38,023 nt of DNA from Clostridiales bacterium (GCA_022791355.1 JAAVYX010000245.1:1-38023); one strand, 5' to 3'. Counted from the stretch's first letter, positions 7,214 to 16,412 are shown. Notes: generated by a model not told the origin, from the letters alone. Numbers and translations are program-made.

Positions 7214-7905
7214 ATAATCTCCCCCTCCAACAGGTCGGCGTATGCGGTCAGAGCGTCTCGGCCCGACGCCGAAAGGGAAAAGGTCCGGTCCTCCTGCCGG
7301 GTATACCAGCCGTAATAATTCCGGCGGAGGATCTCGCTGGTTTTGGCCGGGCCGCCGGCCGCCTTGACCGCCGCCGTCGTAGCATACCCTTCCCCCAGGA
7401 GCTTGGCCACCAGCAGAGCCTGCTCCTTGTAGGCCGTGAGGATCTTACGGCCGGTTACGCCGCCGGTGTTATGGCTGCCGGTTCGGCCGGCGTGCTCCTG
7501 TAGGATCGCCAGGCGCTTACCGGCGTTTTTGCGCAGCGGCCGGGCTTCGGCCGGGTGGATGGCTACGTCTACCTGTCCCTTACCGCCGCCGGTAAAGCCC
7601 ACGAAAATGAGCCCCAGCTCCAGCCGGCGGCAGAGGCGGCGCATATCGTGCAGACGCGGGTCCCGATAGCCGCCTTTGGGCAGGGGTACGGCCACGTAAA
7701 CCCCGTCGGCCGCCATTTGGCGACGAACGGCCTGATAGAGCAGATCGATGGTGAAGCCTCTTTTCAGCTCGACCACAATCAGCTCTTCATCCCGCACGGC
7801 GGCAATATCGCAATCCTTAACCTCGCCCTTGACCTCATATCCCAGAGTTTCCAGGTAGGTCTTTACAGGCGGGTAAAGATCCTTTTCCAGAAGCTTCTCC
7901 ACCAA
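7210..7905 (-). CDS. DUF2161-like PD-(D/E)XK-fold protein
   Basis: This 231-residue protein begins with LYPPVKTYLETLGYEVKGE and then DCDIAAVRDEELIVVELKRG. The Asp and the ExK of VVELKRG fit the core of the PD-(D/E)XK nuclease/phosphodiesterase fold that DUF2161 proteins are predicted to have. The C-terminal half looks like a winged-helix region (GYATTAAVKAAGGPAKTSEI). It is the first gene of a two-gene unit with the transglutaminase. A promoter lies at 8036-8064 and a GGAGG site precedes the start. Nuclease activity has not been inferred beyond the fold; the biological role is unknown. Confidence 0.75.
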   Translation of the reverse strand: MVEKLLEKDLYPPVKTYLETLGYEVKGEVKDCDIAAVRDEELIVVELKRGFTIDLLYQAVRRQMAADGVYVAVPLPKGGYRDPRLHDMRRLCRRLELGLIFVGFTGGGKGQVDVAIHPAEARPLRKNAGKRLAILQEHAGRTGSHNTGGVTGRKILTAYKEQALLVAKLLGEGYATTAAVKAAGGPAKTSEILRRNYYGWYTRQEDRTFSLSASGRDALTAYADLLEGEII

Positions 7906-7989
7906 TGTCCCTCCTCCGCGTTTTTTATTTCAAGCGCTTTCGTGCGGATTATTTCTCTTTTTAGGGCTTTGTCGGGAGGTTTCCTTTTC

Positions 7990-8026
7990 TTTTTTAGCGA
8001 GGGTTCGATATCCCCGTGCTAAAAAA
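7990..8026. other. Hairpin in the divergent intergenic region
   Basis: TTTTTTAGC (7990-7998) pairs with GCTAAAAAA (8018-8026), with GGG/CCC pairing inside. On the plus strand it is followed by a T-rich run, like a terminator. On the minus strand it sits at the very 5' end of the DUF2161-like transcript, as a possible 5' protective hairpin. Confidence 0.55.
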
Positions 8027-8035
8027 TCTATTTTT

Positions 8036-8064
8036 ATTATATCATATATAACGCCTCCAAACAA
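8036..8064 (-). promoter_or_regulatory. Promoter of the DUF2161-transglutaminase unit
   Basis: On the minus strand, TTGTTT (8064-8059) and a perfect TATAAT (8041-8036) are 17 bp apart. The leader would be about 125 nt. Confidence 0.65.
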
Positions 8065-8113
8065 TCTCGTACAAAAGCGAATCTCCTCCTAAAATTTGCG
8101 CGCCGCTATACTA

Positions 8114-8142
8114 TTGACAGAATTCTTTCAAAAGACTACAAT
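8114..8142 (+). promoter_or_regulatory. Promoter of the AraC regulator unit
   Basis: TTGACA (8114-8119) and TACAAT (8137-8142) have an optimal 17-bp spacer, 63 bp before the AraC start. Confidence 0.8.
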
Positions 8143-8205
8143 ATACGCAGAAACTATCTGGTTTCAGACAAATATTGCTATAAAGTCAAGCGCGGTGGTG
8201 ATACT

Positions 8206-9003
8206 ATGCAGGCTTTTTTGGAAATGCAAGTGGAATACGATAAGTCCCTGGATATCCGTCCCCGTATAGACAACTATTGTCTGCCGCATTTTCACTCTCA
8301 TGTAGAGGTGGTATACATCGAGGACGGGGAAATGGCGGTTACTGTCAACAACGAGACCCGCACCCTCACCCACGGCTGGGCAGCCATCTCCAACAGTTAC
8401 GATATCCACACCTATCAAACGCCCCAGTATTCCGACGCCCGTATCCTGGTCATCCCGCTGGATATGGTGGGCCAGTTTGGCACGGTGATGCAGCAAAAGT
8501 GCTTTTCCTCTCCTTTTCTGGCTCCCGGCCCCCACATCAGCGATCTGGAAACGGTTATCAACAAGCTGGACTTTTATCACAGAACCGACAATACTTTACT
8601 CTGCACGGGATATCTCTATGTTCTACTGGGCATTTTCATTGAACAAATCGGCCTGGCGCCCCTCAATAAACGGGGCGGCATGCCCTCCCTCACTCGGGAC
8701 ATTCTGCTCTATTTGGAGCACCACTATCTGGAGCCCCTGACGTTGGACGATATCGCTCGCCAGTGCGGCTACAATAAATGCTATATCTCCCGCTTCTTTA
8801 ACTCTACCTTAGGCTGCGGCTTCAATCGCTACGTCAATACCCTGCGGGTACGGCACGCCGCTTATCTTATGCGGGAATCGGACGCAAGTCTGGAGGAGAT
8901 CGCCGCCCAGTCCGGCTTTCAGAACACTCGTAATTTCAACCGCTATTTTCAGCTGCTCTATCAGACCACTCCAAAGGAATACAAACGCAGCTTACAGAAG
9001 TAG
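8206..9003 (+). CDS. AraC-family transcriptional regulator
   Basis: This 265-residue protein has an N-terminal cupin-like sensing domain (residues 20-90, with PHFHSHVEVVYIEDGEM) and a C-terminal AraC DNA-binding domain with two helix-turn-helix units. The first is LDDIARQCGYNKCYISRFF (about 180-198) and the second is SLEEIAAQSGFQNTRNFNRY (about 228-247), ending in the usual TTPKEYKR. Many members with this layout sense sugars and activate carbohydrate genes. The mannan locus lies 3 kb away on the other strand and lacks its own regulator, so regulation of it is possible but only positional. The nearer target may be the downstream DUF3267 gene, 51 bp away. Confidence 0.92.
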   Translation: MQAFLEMQVEYDKSLDIRPRIDNYCLPHFHSHVEVVYIEDGEMAVTVNNETRTLTHGWAAISNSYDIHTYQTPQYSDARILVIPLDMVGQFGTVMQQKCFSSPFLAPGPHISDLETVINKLDFYHRTDNTLLCTGYLYVLLGIFIEQIGLAPLNKRGGMPSLTRDILLYLEHHYLEPLTLDDIARQCGYNKCYISRFFNSTLGCGFNRYVNTLRVRHAAYLMRESDASLEEIAAQSGFQNTRNFNRYFQLLYQTTPKEYKRSLQK

Positions 9004-9054
9004 CCGCCGGATGAAGGGCTTGGTATAAAAATCCGGCCGGAAAGAGGTTTTGAT

Positions 9055-9630
9055 ATGAAACTGCACTACAGGGGAAAATATAATCTAGATCCCGATTCCC
9101 TGCCTCACGGCGAGCATCAGCCCAACGCCGTGCCCTTCAAGGAAGTCAAGGATACGAAAGCCCTGTCCATCATTGCCAATTTGGCGGCGGTTGCCCTGAT
9201 TCTTATATTGGCCGTTCCGGCCTTTATCCGCGGCCGGCCCTATTTATCCCGGGGCCAGCTCATGCTGGGCTGTATAACTTCCCTGCTGGTTTTGTTCCCC
9301 CATGAGCTATTGCATGCGGTTTGCTTCAAAGAGGACGTCTATTTTTACACAAATTGGAAGCAGGGACTGCTCTTTGTAGTCGGCCCCGAAACCATGTCCA
9401 AAAGCAGGTTTATCTTTATGTCCCTGCTTCCGAACATTGTGTTCGGGTTTATCCCCTATCTGGCGGGCATGCTATTTCCCTCCTGTACATTCCTTCTGGC
9501 CCTTGGTACGCTGGCAATCGGTATGGGCGCGGGCGACTACTATAATGTTTTTAACGCTTTCACTCAAATGCCCAGAGGGGCCAGGACCTATCTCTATAAG
9601 TTTAATTCCTTTTGGTATTTGCCTGCCTAG
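9055..9630 (+). CDS. DUF3267 membrane protein with HExxH motif
   Basis: This 191-residue integral membrane protein has about four hydrophobic segments (near residues 38-58, 68-82, 120-143 and 146-162). HELLHAV at residues 83-89 is an HExxH zinc-metalloprotease signature typical of DUF3267 proteins (putative zincin-like membrane proteases). A later NVFNAF/GAGDYYN segment may provide the third metal ligand. It sits 51 bp after the AraC gene and is followed by a strong terminator at 9760, so the two form one unit. The substrate is unknown. Confidence 0.8.
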   Translation: MKLHYRGKYNLDPDSLPHGEHQPNAVPFKEVKDTKALSIIANLAAVALILILAVPAFIRGRPYLSRGQLMLGCITSLLVLFPHELLHAVCFKEDVYFYTNWKQGLLFVVGPETMSKSRFIFMSLLPNIVFGFIPYLAGMLFPSCTFLLALGTLAIGMGAGDYYNVFNAFTQMPRGARTYLYKFNSFWYLPA

Positions 9631-9759
9631 TCTCCTCCAGCCTTATCCTTTCTATTCCGGTCTTTGCGCAGCACGTGTGACGGCTGATACCTTTGGCCTC
9701 AGTCTGTCCTTTTAAGCTAAGAAATCGCCCGGCGGCATAGAGAGTCTGGTAAAGAAACG

Positions 9760-9798
9760 GCAACCCCACAGGTCCCTTGGGCCTGTGGGGTTGCTTTA
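9760..9798 (+). terminator. Strong terminator after DUF3267
   Basis: A perfect 13-bp stem (9760-9772 with 9782-9794) closes a 9-nt loop and is followed by TTTA. It ends the AraC-DUF3267 unit. Confidence 0.85.
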
Positions 9799-9866
9799 TG
9801 CTGTAGAACTGTAAGCCTCTATGAGGTTCTCGGCGGAAAATGCATGAAGAAAAGATAAACCAAAAT

Positions 9867-10418
9867 TTACTCCATCCGCTGGGATTCCCGTTGCTCCCAA
9901 ATTCTTGGATACATCGTACCGTTACTGTAAATTGCAAAGAAAAGCTGGAACTCCCTTTTTATAAATTCTCCGTTTGTGACGATAATCTCCTGTTCGATAC
10001 CATGCAGCTTCACTCTATATCCGGTCTCTTTATATCCGTTTCGCATATAAAACGCTTTGCGTCTTTTCCGCAATGCAATATCGGGAGCGTTGGCATCACA
10101 GGGCTCAAGGGAAATAATGATTTTCTTGTCAGGATATCTGCTGTGGATTTCCCGCAATAGGGCGCTGCCATACCCCTTTGAGCGAAGGCTTTTGTCTACG
10201 GCCAAAAACATCACAAACACGATTTTACGGTTCAATGCCAAATATGCCAATCCGCATGGGACACCGCTCTCATAAAAGCCCCAAAACCGCGTATTCCACA
10301 GCTTAGACATTGCCACCATCATCGGAAACGGCATGCGCTCTTTTTTGGGAAACGTTTCAAAGTAGATGCGTTTTATATCCCCACTGCTTAACTTGACCTT
10401 CTTAACTTTCATCCGCAT
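9867..10418 (-). CDS. GNAT-family N-acetyltransferase
   Basis: This 183-residue protein contains the acetyl-CoA-binding pattern of the GNAT fold: VMFLAVDKSLRSKGYGSALL (about residues 69-88, with the RxxGxG-like loop RSKGYG), then a strand KKIIISLEP and RRKAFYMRNGYKETGY, the usual last helix and strand. It acetylates an unknown amine, peptide or metabolite. The start at 10418 follows GGAG at modest spacing; an internal ATG two codons later (MKVKKV) is also possible. It is slightly AT-richer than neighbouring genes and converges on the DUF3267 terminator. Confidence 0.8.
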   Translation of the reverse strand: MRMKVKKVKLSSGDIKRIYFETFPKKERMPFPMMVAMSKLWNTRFWGFYESGVPCGLAYLALNRKIVFVMFLAVDKSLRSKGYGSALLREIHSRYPDKKIIISLEPCDANAPDIALRKRRKAFYMRNGYKETGYRVKLHGIEQEIIVTNGEFIKREFQLFFAIYSNGTMYPRIWEQRESQRME

Positions 10419-10546
10419 ACAGCATTACTCCGTAAACTTCCATTTTCCGGTCAGTTCATGTTAAAACAAAACCTATGAGAAAATAACTGCCTTTCAGCAG
10501 CTCTCGGCCTTCTTATGGAATGTCCTCCAAGCTCGGTATTCATATT

Positions 10547-10575
10547 TATATAGATTACCATTGGCAATCTATATA
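10547..10575. repeat. Perfect palindromic hairpin
   Basis: TATATAGATT (10547-10556) pairs perfectly with 10566-10575, and the 9-nt centre (ACCATTGGC) can itself pair. It lies in the 270-bp gap between two minus-strand GNAT genes. It has no T tract, so it may be a protein-binding or mRNA-end structure. Confidence 0.5.
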
Positions 10576-10691
10576 ACTGGCCATCCAGGCCGCGGCGGGG
10601 CCCTTTTGATTTTAAAGCGCCTGCCCGCATGAGCGGCCAGATACGCAAAAAACAGCAACGCGACATTTTTATAGATCGCTTACAACGCCGC

Positions 10692-11342
10692 CTATCGTTC
10701 CAAGGCGTATACGATATGGGGCATGTCCATACCATAATAATGTTTGATAATTCGATAATCGGGCTTCAAGCCCACCCGCTCGGCCACCAAACGGGAGGCC
10801 AGGTTGTTATCCCGGATGATACTGGCGACTCTAGGGGCGCACAGCGTTTCAAAAGCATGGTCTCGGCAACCTGCGGCCGCCTCGGTTGCGTAGCCCTGGC
10901 GCCAGAATTTCCGTTTCATCAGGTAGCCAATTTCCAGTTCTTCCCCATGAGCAGGCTGAATCAAAGGAAGCGGTTCCCGGCTCTCGGCGGCAACTCCGAC
11001 AGAAGCCTCAACGGGCGCTCTCGCCGTCTTGGCTTCGCGCCTCTCCCCCGCCCCTGCGCGATTGTCGTAATAAGATAGGGGCGCGCCGACCTGCTGAAGG
11101 GTCAGACCGCACTGGCCAAGAAAAACGCCGTCCGCTTTACGTATGACTGCCCAGAGGCCTATACCGTCCCGCTTATATCGCTCCAACTGCCGTTGGAGCC
11201 AGGCGGTGGATTCCTCTTTGGAAAAGGCGTGCTCATAGGCATACATGCAGGCCTCGTCCCGCAGCATGTCGCAGAGGTCGGTAAAATCCGCCTCGGTCAG
11301 CTCGCGCAGATATAGCCGCCGGGTCTCCAGTATGACCTTCAT
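10692..11342 (-). CDS. RimJ/RimL-type GNAT acetyltransferase with a central insertion
   Basis: This 216-residue protein starts MKVILETRRLYLRELTEADF, typical of RimJ/RimL-like GNAT acetyltransferases. Core elements include GIGLWAVIRKADGVFLGQCG, ELEIGYLMKRKFWRQGYATE (acetyl-CoA loop) and the end segment VERVG-like VAERVGLK. Between CGLTLQQV and ELEIGY, usually joined by a few residues, there is a roughly 45-residue polar stretch (from about GAPLSYYDNR to QPAHGE). The start at 11342 is set by GGGAGG 7-8 nt upstream; the frame extends upstream to 11423 without support. The substrate is unknown. Confidence 0.82.
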   Translation of the reverse strand: MKVILETRRLYLRELTEADFTDLCDMLRDEACMYAYEHAFSKEESTAWLQRQLERYKRDGIGLWAVIRKADGVFLGQCGLTLQQVGAPLSYYDNRAGAGERREAKTARAPVEASVGVAAESREPLPLIQPAHGEELEIGYLMKRKFWRQGYATEAAAGCRDHAFETLCAPRVASIIRDNNLASRLVAERVGLKPDYRIIKHYYGMDMPHIVYALER

Positions 11343-11423
11343 AAAGCCTTCCTCCCTACCATTTGTCCCAAAGGAGCCAAACGCCCGATAGCCGCCCTTG
11401 AGACGGCCCGTATGAGCGGCCAA

Positions 11424-11812
11424 CCAGCAGCCTTATCGGATTTGGCGGATGAACGCTAACCGTTCAAAAGAGCGGCTGTGCCGACAAGGCCGGTTTCTCG
11501 ACCAGCTTACCTGTGAGCCGCCCAAGCGATTTAGAAAATCCTCTATCCAGTTGCCCGTCCCAATTTGGTTCGTCGCCGGGTTTCTTTACCTTTTTGGGGA
11601 AAAGTTACCTGGGCCAGACCGATAAAGCAGCCGGCCAAACGGTCGTCTGCGGGCCCGCCCCTGTTGGGAACAACCCGTAGATCGTTCAGTCAAGCTGGCC
11701 CCTCTCCCCCTGATTCGCCTTTGTCCGGCTAGCAAGGACGGCGCGGCCTGCGCAGGTTCTCTGTATAAAGTCATTTGCGGCCCTGGGACAGAAGGTATCT
11801 AAGTCCTTTTGT
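11424..11812. other. Intergenic stretch with no recognised gene
   Basis: About 390 bp between the GNAT gene and the locus terminator. Short minus-strand frames (for example 11586-11774 and 11686-11877) lack ribosome sites and recognisable content. I see nothing else in it. Confidence 0.5.
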
Positions 11813-11849
11813 ACAAAAGCTCCCGGACACGGCGCGCGTCCGGGAGCTT
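11813..11849 (-). terminator. Terminator at the end of the mannan locus
   Basis: A perfect 12-bp stem (11849-11838 with 11828-11817) has a 9-nt loop, followed on the minus strand by TTTTG. It lies about 90 bp after the last permease gene. Confidence 0.85.
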
Positions 11850-11940
11850 GTTTCCTAGTTATGCGGTTCTCGCCCAAAAGGCCGGATTGCCTCTCGAATC
11901 CGACGACGGCCGCGGACGTTTACCCTATAACAGCGCCCGG

Positions 11941-12855
11941 CTAGTTAGCCAGACCGGTAAACTCCACACCCTCCATAAACTGCTTCTGGAAGATAAAATA
12001 GATGATCAGCAGCGGCAGGATAACCAGCACGCAGGAGGCCAACGCAACCATATTGATGTTGGCTCCCAGAGCCGAGGTGATGGTCGCTGAGGAGCTGGCC
12101 ACAGAGGATATCTTCTGAGAGAGGATCTGCTGGTTACCGGACAGATAGGTGGACGGCTCAAAATAATCGTTCCAGTGCCAAACGGTGGAGAGGATGAAGA
12201 CAACCAGAATGGTCGTCCGGGCGATGGGAAGCATGATCCGCGCAAAGACACGGAGCATGGAGCAGCCCTCGATCTTGGCCGCCTCCTCATAGGACACCGG
12301 CAGGGACTTGAAGAACTGGCGGAACAGGAAGATGTAAAGGCCGCCCTTCAGACCAAAGCCCAGGAAGGAAGGAAGGATGATGGGCAGGAAGGTCTTCATC
12401 ATCTGCATTTTGGAGAACTGGATATACAGGGGCATAACCATCAGAGAGGGCGGGATGATCAGGCTGAGCATGGCCATCATAAACATCAGGCCGCTGCCTC
12501 TAAACTTAAAGCGGGCGAAGCCGTAGCCGGCCAGGGAACAGGAGAGGATATGGCCCAGCGTACTGCCCAGTACCACAATCAAGGTGTTCACCAGGGAATG
12601 GCCGTAGTCCAGCCCCTTGAAGGCGTCCACATAGTTATTCCAGTTGACCTTGGTGATGATCCACTGCTTGGTGGCGTCAATAACCTCATAATCGTATTTC
12701 AGGGAATTGAGGATCATGTAAATAAAGGGATAGAGGAATACAAAGGCGAATTCGATGAGCAGGATGTATATGATGAGGTTAATCACGAATTTGCCCGAGT
12801 ATTTTTTCGCGGTAGCCAGACGGCTCTGGTTTTTCAGCGAAAGCTTTCCGGTCAT
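11941..12855 (-). CDS. Carbohydrate ABC transporter permease (MalG/LplC type), pair 2
   Basis: This 304-residue inner-membrane subunit has about six transmembrane segments and the EAA loop YEEAAKIEGCSMLRVF that docks the ATPase. The N-terminal segment FVINLIIYILLIEFAFVFLYP and the C-terminal VEFTGLAN are typical of MalG-type (CUT1) permeases for oligosaccharides. AAAGGAGG precedes the ATG. It pairs with the MalF-type gene 39 bp upstream and is the last gene of the locus. No ATPase is encoded in the window; CUT1 systems often share one encoded elsewhere. Confidence 0.92.
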   Translation of the reverse strand: MTGKLSLKNQSRLATAKKYSGKFVINLIIYILLIEFAFVFLYPFIYMILNSLKYDYEVIDATKQWIITKVNWNNYVDAFKGLDYGHSLVNTLIVVLGSTLGHILSCSLAGYGFARFKFRGSGLMFMMAMLSLIIPPSLMVMPLYIQFSKMQMMKTFLPIILPSFLGFGLKGGLYIFLFRQFFKSLPVSYEEAAKIEGCSMLRVFARIMLPIARTTILVVFILSTVWHWNDYFEPSTYLSGNQQILSQKISSVASSSATITSALGANINMVALASCVLVILPLLIIYFIFQKQFMEGVEFTGLAN

Positions 12856-12894
12856 ATGTTTGCCTCCTTTTCTTTTATATGAAGCTGTGTTCTC

Positions 12895-13854
12895 TTATTC
12901 ATCCGCATAGAAGGTAAACCGCTTGAGAATCAGGAAGACAATCAAAATAATCAAACCGGAGGACAGGAAGTACACCCAGCCCAGAGCGCTGCCGAAGGTT
13001 ACGTTATTGCCTGTAAGACCTGTATCCCGACAGTATTTCACCACTTCATTCTGGGTGCTGCTCAGATAATCGATCATGGTGTAGACCGTGTTGAGCAGGA
13101 TATTGGGCATGGTCAGCGGCAGGGTAATCTTCCAGAACTTCTCCCACTCGGAAGCGCCGTCGCAGTAGGCCGCCTCATAGTAGGAGGAGGGAATGGTTTG
13201 CAGGGCACCCAGGAAAATGACGATCTGGATACCCGACATCCACAAAACGTCGGTTACTACCTGTAGAATATTTTCCAGCGCCATAGCGATATCCGGTCCC
13301 AGCAGCATGGATGTCAGGCCTATAGAAGAGGAAAAGCCCTGTACCTCGCCGCCGGTGGCGGCCTCCTGGGCGGCCTGTTGGGCCGCCTGGGCGCTGTCCG
13401 CGCCCAGAGAGCCGTTGATGGTGCTCAGCACGATACCGGTACCCAGCAGAACCGGCAGGAAGAAGAAGACGCGGAAGATGCCCTTTCCCTTCAGATTCCG
13501 GTTAAGCAGGATGGCGATAAACAGGGAGAAAACCACCACCACCGGCGTCTTGATAAGCATATCGCCCAAGGACTGGCCCAGCAGAGGCAAAAACTTCTCA
13601 TCGCGGGTAAAGGCGTTAATGAAGTTTTCAAAATGGTTAAACTCCAGGGTAAAGGCCGCAGGGTCGGCCATACGGCTGAGGGCCAGCTGGATGGAATAGA
13701 CCAGAGGGTAGGCGAAGAAGAGAAAGAAGCCCAGAACCCAGGGGGCGGTAAAGAGATAACCCCAAAGGTTTTCACGGGAACGCAGGCGGGATTTGCCCGC
13801 CTTGGGCGGCTTGGGGGGCTTTTTGGTTTTTACGGGTGCGGTCGTTTGATTCAT
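12895..13854 (-). CDS. Carbohydrate ABC transporter permease (MalF/LplB type), pair 2
   Basis: This 319-residue permease starts with a Lys/Pro-rich cytoplasmic tail (TKKPPKPPKAGKSRLRSREN), then LWGYLFTAPWVLGFFLFFAY and further transmembrane segments. The EAA loop reads YYEAAYCDGASEWEKFWKIT. It carries an Ala/Gln-rich periplasmic stretch (AQAAQQAAQEAATGGE) near residue 155-170. It belongs to the CUT1 sugar class, is partner of the downstream MalG-type subunit, and lies 14 bp after the DUF5696-like gene. GGAGG precedes the ATG. Confidence 0.92.
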   Translation of the reverse strand: MNQTTAPVKTKKPPKPPKAGKSRLRSRENLWGYLFTAPWVLGFFLFFAYPLVYSIQLALSRMADPAAFTLEFNHFENFINAFTRDEKFLPLLGQSLGDMLIKTPVVVVFSLFIAILLNRNLKGKGIFRVFFFLPVLLGTGIVLSTINGSLGADSAQAAQQAAQEAATGGEVQGFSSSIGLTSMLLGPDIAMALENILQVVTDVLWMSGIQIVIFLGALQTIPSSYYEAAYCDGASEWEKFWKITLPLTMPNILLNTVYTMIDYLSSTQNEVVKYCRDTGLTGNNVTFGSALGWVYFLSSGLIILIVFLILKRFTFYADE

Positions 13855-13868
13855 TCCCTTTTCCCCTC

Positions 13869-16412
13869 CTATCGAACCACATAATCCAGGGCGGGAACGG
13901 TTACGTCGCCCACGGTATAGGCCTCGTTGGAATAATTGATATAGAGCTTTTGGCCGCCGCTGAAGGTTTCCACCACAACATCCCCGTTCAGCCGCTCATG
14001 CTTGACGATATACTGGTCGCATAGCGTATGCAGCCGGCCGTTCATCTCATTGTAAACCTCCACCATATCGTCCTTTACCGATTCGTAAGGCGTGGTAAAG
14101 CCGTAGAACAGCTTACGCAGAGAGGTAGAGTCGCGATAGGTGATCTTGTACATGGGCGCGGCGCCGTACTCAACGGTCTGGAGCTTTTCCTTCTGTTTGT
14201 CATAGAAGTGATTGAAGGGCTTGGCGGTGTAGGGAATCAGGCCATGCACCACCATCTGGTAGAAGGGCACGCTCTCATCCGAGAAGATATAACCGGTGGA
14301 ACTCATGGGAATATCCAGCAGCCAATCGGTACCGTCCAGCAAATAGGCGTTGCCCATGTAGGAAGCGGTGAGGGTCTGTTGCTGCATCATCCGGTAGAGA
14401 TCTCCCCAGATGTCGGCGCATTCGTCCCGGCCGGTGTTGTACTTGGAGTTGTAATCGTTGTAGATCATGCTGCCCATACGGTACTGGCCTATGCCCGGGT
14501 TGCCCAGCTTCTCCAGCTTTTGCATATAGCCTGGCATCTGCTTCTGCACATACATAGGCGAGAAGAGCTTATACCAGTAGGATTGGTACTCATAGATTTT
14601 CAGGTTGCTGTTGTAGGCCAGCTTGGAGCTGTCGATGTTGTAGGTGAAGGTATCGGCGTCCACAACGTTGCAGTCCAGGAAAACCTGACCGCCCGCGGCC
14701 TTGGTGTTTTCCACCAAGCGCCTGAGTCCCTCCTTGCCGCCCAGCTCGCTGGGCACCTTGAACTGGTTGGGCTCATACCGGCGATCCCAGGAATTGATGT
14801 GCAGGAGAGTATTGTCGATACCGGCGGCATTCAGCTCGTCGATAACCTGATTCATCTCTTCAAAGGTGGATAGCGGCATGACCTTTTGGAAGAAGAGCAT
14901 GGACTTGAGGGTGTAGCCGTACATGTCTATGGCCAGCGGCAGCTTGTCGCCGATGAGGCTGCTCTTCTTGATTTTCTGGTTATCCAGCAGATAGGTCCGG
15001 TAGGCGTTGGCCATACCGCTGTAATCGGCATCTTCTCCATCCAGGAAGACAAAGCGGACCTGCGGATTGGTTTTCATCCGCTCCTTATTATAGATGGTGG
15101 CCACGCCCGAGGCATACTGACTGGAAGATGTGACCTGCACCTGCGCACGGTAGAGGAAGGTGGCGTTGATCCGGTTGAGGTCCACCGTGTTGCCGCTGGG
15201 CAGGAATTTGATGCTGGCGTTGGCGTCGCCGTCCTCAATAACGGCCAGGTAAGCGTGACTGTTTTTCTTGACGCCGTAGACCGGCAGCATGGCCCGCTTG
15301 AGTCCTGTGGAATCCCGGTTGTTTTCCCAGGCCATATCCACGCTCTGATCGCTGTAGACGCTGACCTCGTACATTTCGGCCAAATCGCCGTGGGTGGTCT
15401 TATTATAGGTCAGCGCGCCCGACCCGTCGGGATAAAAGACGTAGCCCTCTTCGGTATCGGCCGCGGCGCCCATATTGGGGGCCACCTCCAGGTTGACCAG
15501 GCCGCCGTATTTGATAGACTTGAGCAGACCGAAATTATAAGAGCAGGTCTCAATTTCGTCCTGCATATCACGCCATTTTTTTGAAACAGCCGAAGGGATA
15601 TTGCTGTTGTTTTTCATGCGGCCAAGGATACCGTCGCCGCCGCACATATAATTTTTCAGCTCATCCTCCAGGATAATCTTGGCGCGGGACTGGGCGTAGG
15701 CGATACCTACCACCGAGTCCAGCGTACCCACCAGCTTTTCCAGCTCACTGAGCTTGGACCGGGATTTTTTGATATCCGATCCCGCGCCCTTGATCTTATA
15801 GTCCTCGATTTCATCCAGGGCCGCCTTGGCCGACTCGATGAACTTCTTGATCTTATCCAGATAGACGTTCATCTTTTCCACCGTGCCCTCGCCCTCGATA
15901 ATCCGGTCGGTGGGTACGGTGATCTGGAGGCTGCCGCCGTCCAGCTTGGCCTCTACGCTGAGCTCCATATTGATGGCGTCCAGCCGGTAATTGATCCGAA
16001 GGCCGCCGTCGATTTTCTCCATCTTGATTTCCGGTTCCATATTGTTGATGGGCATGGTCGTGGTGGAGGAATCGTTGTTATTGAGCTCGGTATAGGTTAC
16101 GATCAGCATGGAATCCAGCTGATCCTTCTGCATGGTTTGCAGGCTGGAGCGGTCGTAGGTATCGCTGGGAACGGCCGAATACCAGATGAAGCCGCTGCGC
16201 AGGTCCTTGACCGCCACAGCCCCCAGCTTTTCGTTTCCGTAGAGCTCGGCCTGGCTATTGGAGGCCATAAGCTGGTAATCGGCCGAAACCTGGGCGGTCG
16301 TGGCCTCCGCTGCGGGAGGGGCGCCGTCGGCGGGGTCGGCGAAAACCGACACCGCGAAAAGATTGACCGATAATGCCGCCGCCAGCAGTCCGGTAACTAT
16401 TTTTTTCATCAT
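13869..16412 (-). CDS. DUF5696-like secreted protein of ABC transporter clusters
   Basis: This 847-residue exported protein has a signal peptide (MMKKIVTGLLAAALSVNLFA) and a first beta-rich part with YQLMASNSQAELYGNEKLGA. A charged helical stretch lies near 200-240 (SDIKKSRSKLSELEKLVG). The central part looks like a TIM barrel, with LLHINSWDRRYEPNQFK near 535 and GGQVFLDCNVVDADTF. The C-terminus is beta-rich. I associate this layout with DUF5696, usually found beside Yip1-domain proteins and sugar permeases, as here. A barrel-fold enzyme is possible, but no catalytic residues can be assigned. Its ATG overlaps the stop of the NHL-Yip1 gene (TAATG), giving tight coupling. Confidence 0.7.
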   Translation of the reverse strand: MMKKIVTGLLAAALSVNLFAVSVFADPADGAPPAAEATTAQVSADYQLMASNSQAELYGNEKLGAVAVKDLRSGFIWYSAVPSDTYDRSSLQTMQKDQLDSMLIVTYTELNNNDSSTTTMPINNMEPEIKMEKIDGGLRINYRLDAINMELSVEAKLDGGSLQITVPTDRIIEGEGTVEKMNVYLDKIKKFIESAKAALDEIEDYKIKGAGSDIKKSRSKLSELEKLVGTLDSVVGIAYAQSRAKIILEDELKNYMCGGDGILGRMKNNSNIPSAVSKKWRDMQDEIETCSYNFGLLKSIKYGGLVNLEVAPNMGAAADTEEGYVFYPDGSGALTYNKTTHGDLAEMYEVSVYSDQSVDMAWENNRDSTGLKRAMLPVYGVKKNSHAYLAVIEDGDANASIKFLPSGNTVDLNRINATFLYRAQVQVTSSSQYASGVATIYNKERMKTNPQVRFVFLDGEDADYSGMANAYRTYLLDNQKIKKSSLIGDKLPLAIDMYGYTLKSMLFFQKVMPLSTFEEMNQVIDELNAAGIDNTLLHINSWDRRYEPNQFKVPSELGGKEGLRRLVENTKAAGGQVFLDCNVVDADTFTYNIDSSKLAYNSNLKIYEYQSYWYKLFSPMYVQKQMPGYMQKLEKLGNPGIGQYRMGSMIYNDYNSKYNTGRDECADIWGDLYRMMQQQTLTASYMGNAYLLDGTDWLLDIPMSSTGYIFSDESVPFYQMVVHGLIPYTAKPFNHFYDKQKEKLQTVEYGAAPMYKITYRDSTSLRKLFYGFTTPYESVKDDMVEVYNEMNGRLHTLCDQYIVKHERLNGDVVVETFSGGQKLYINYSNEAYTVGDVTVPALDYVVR

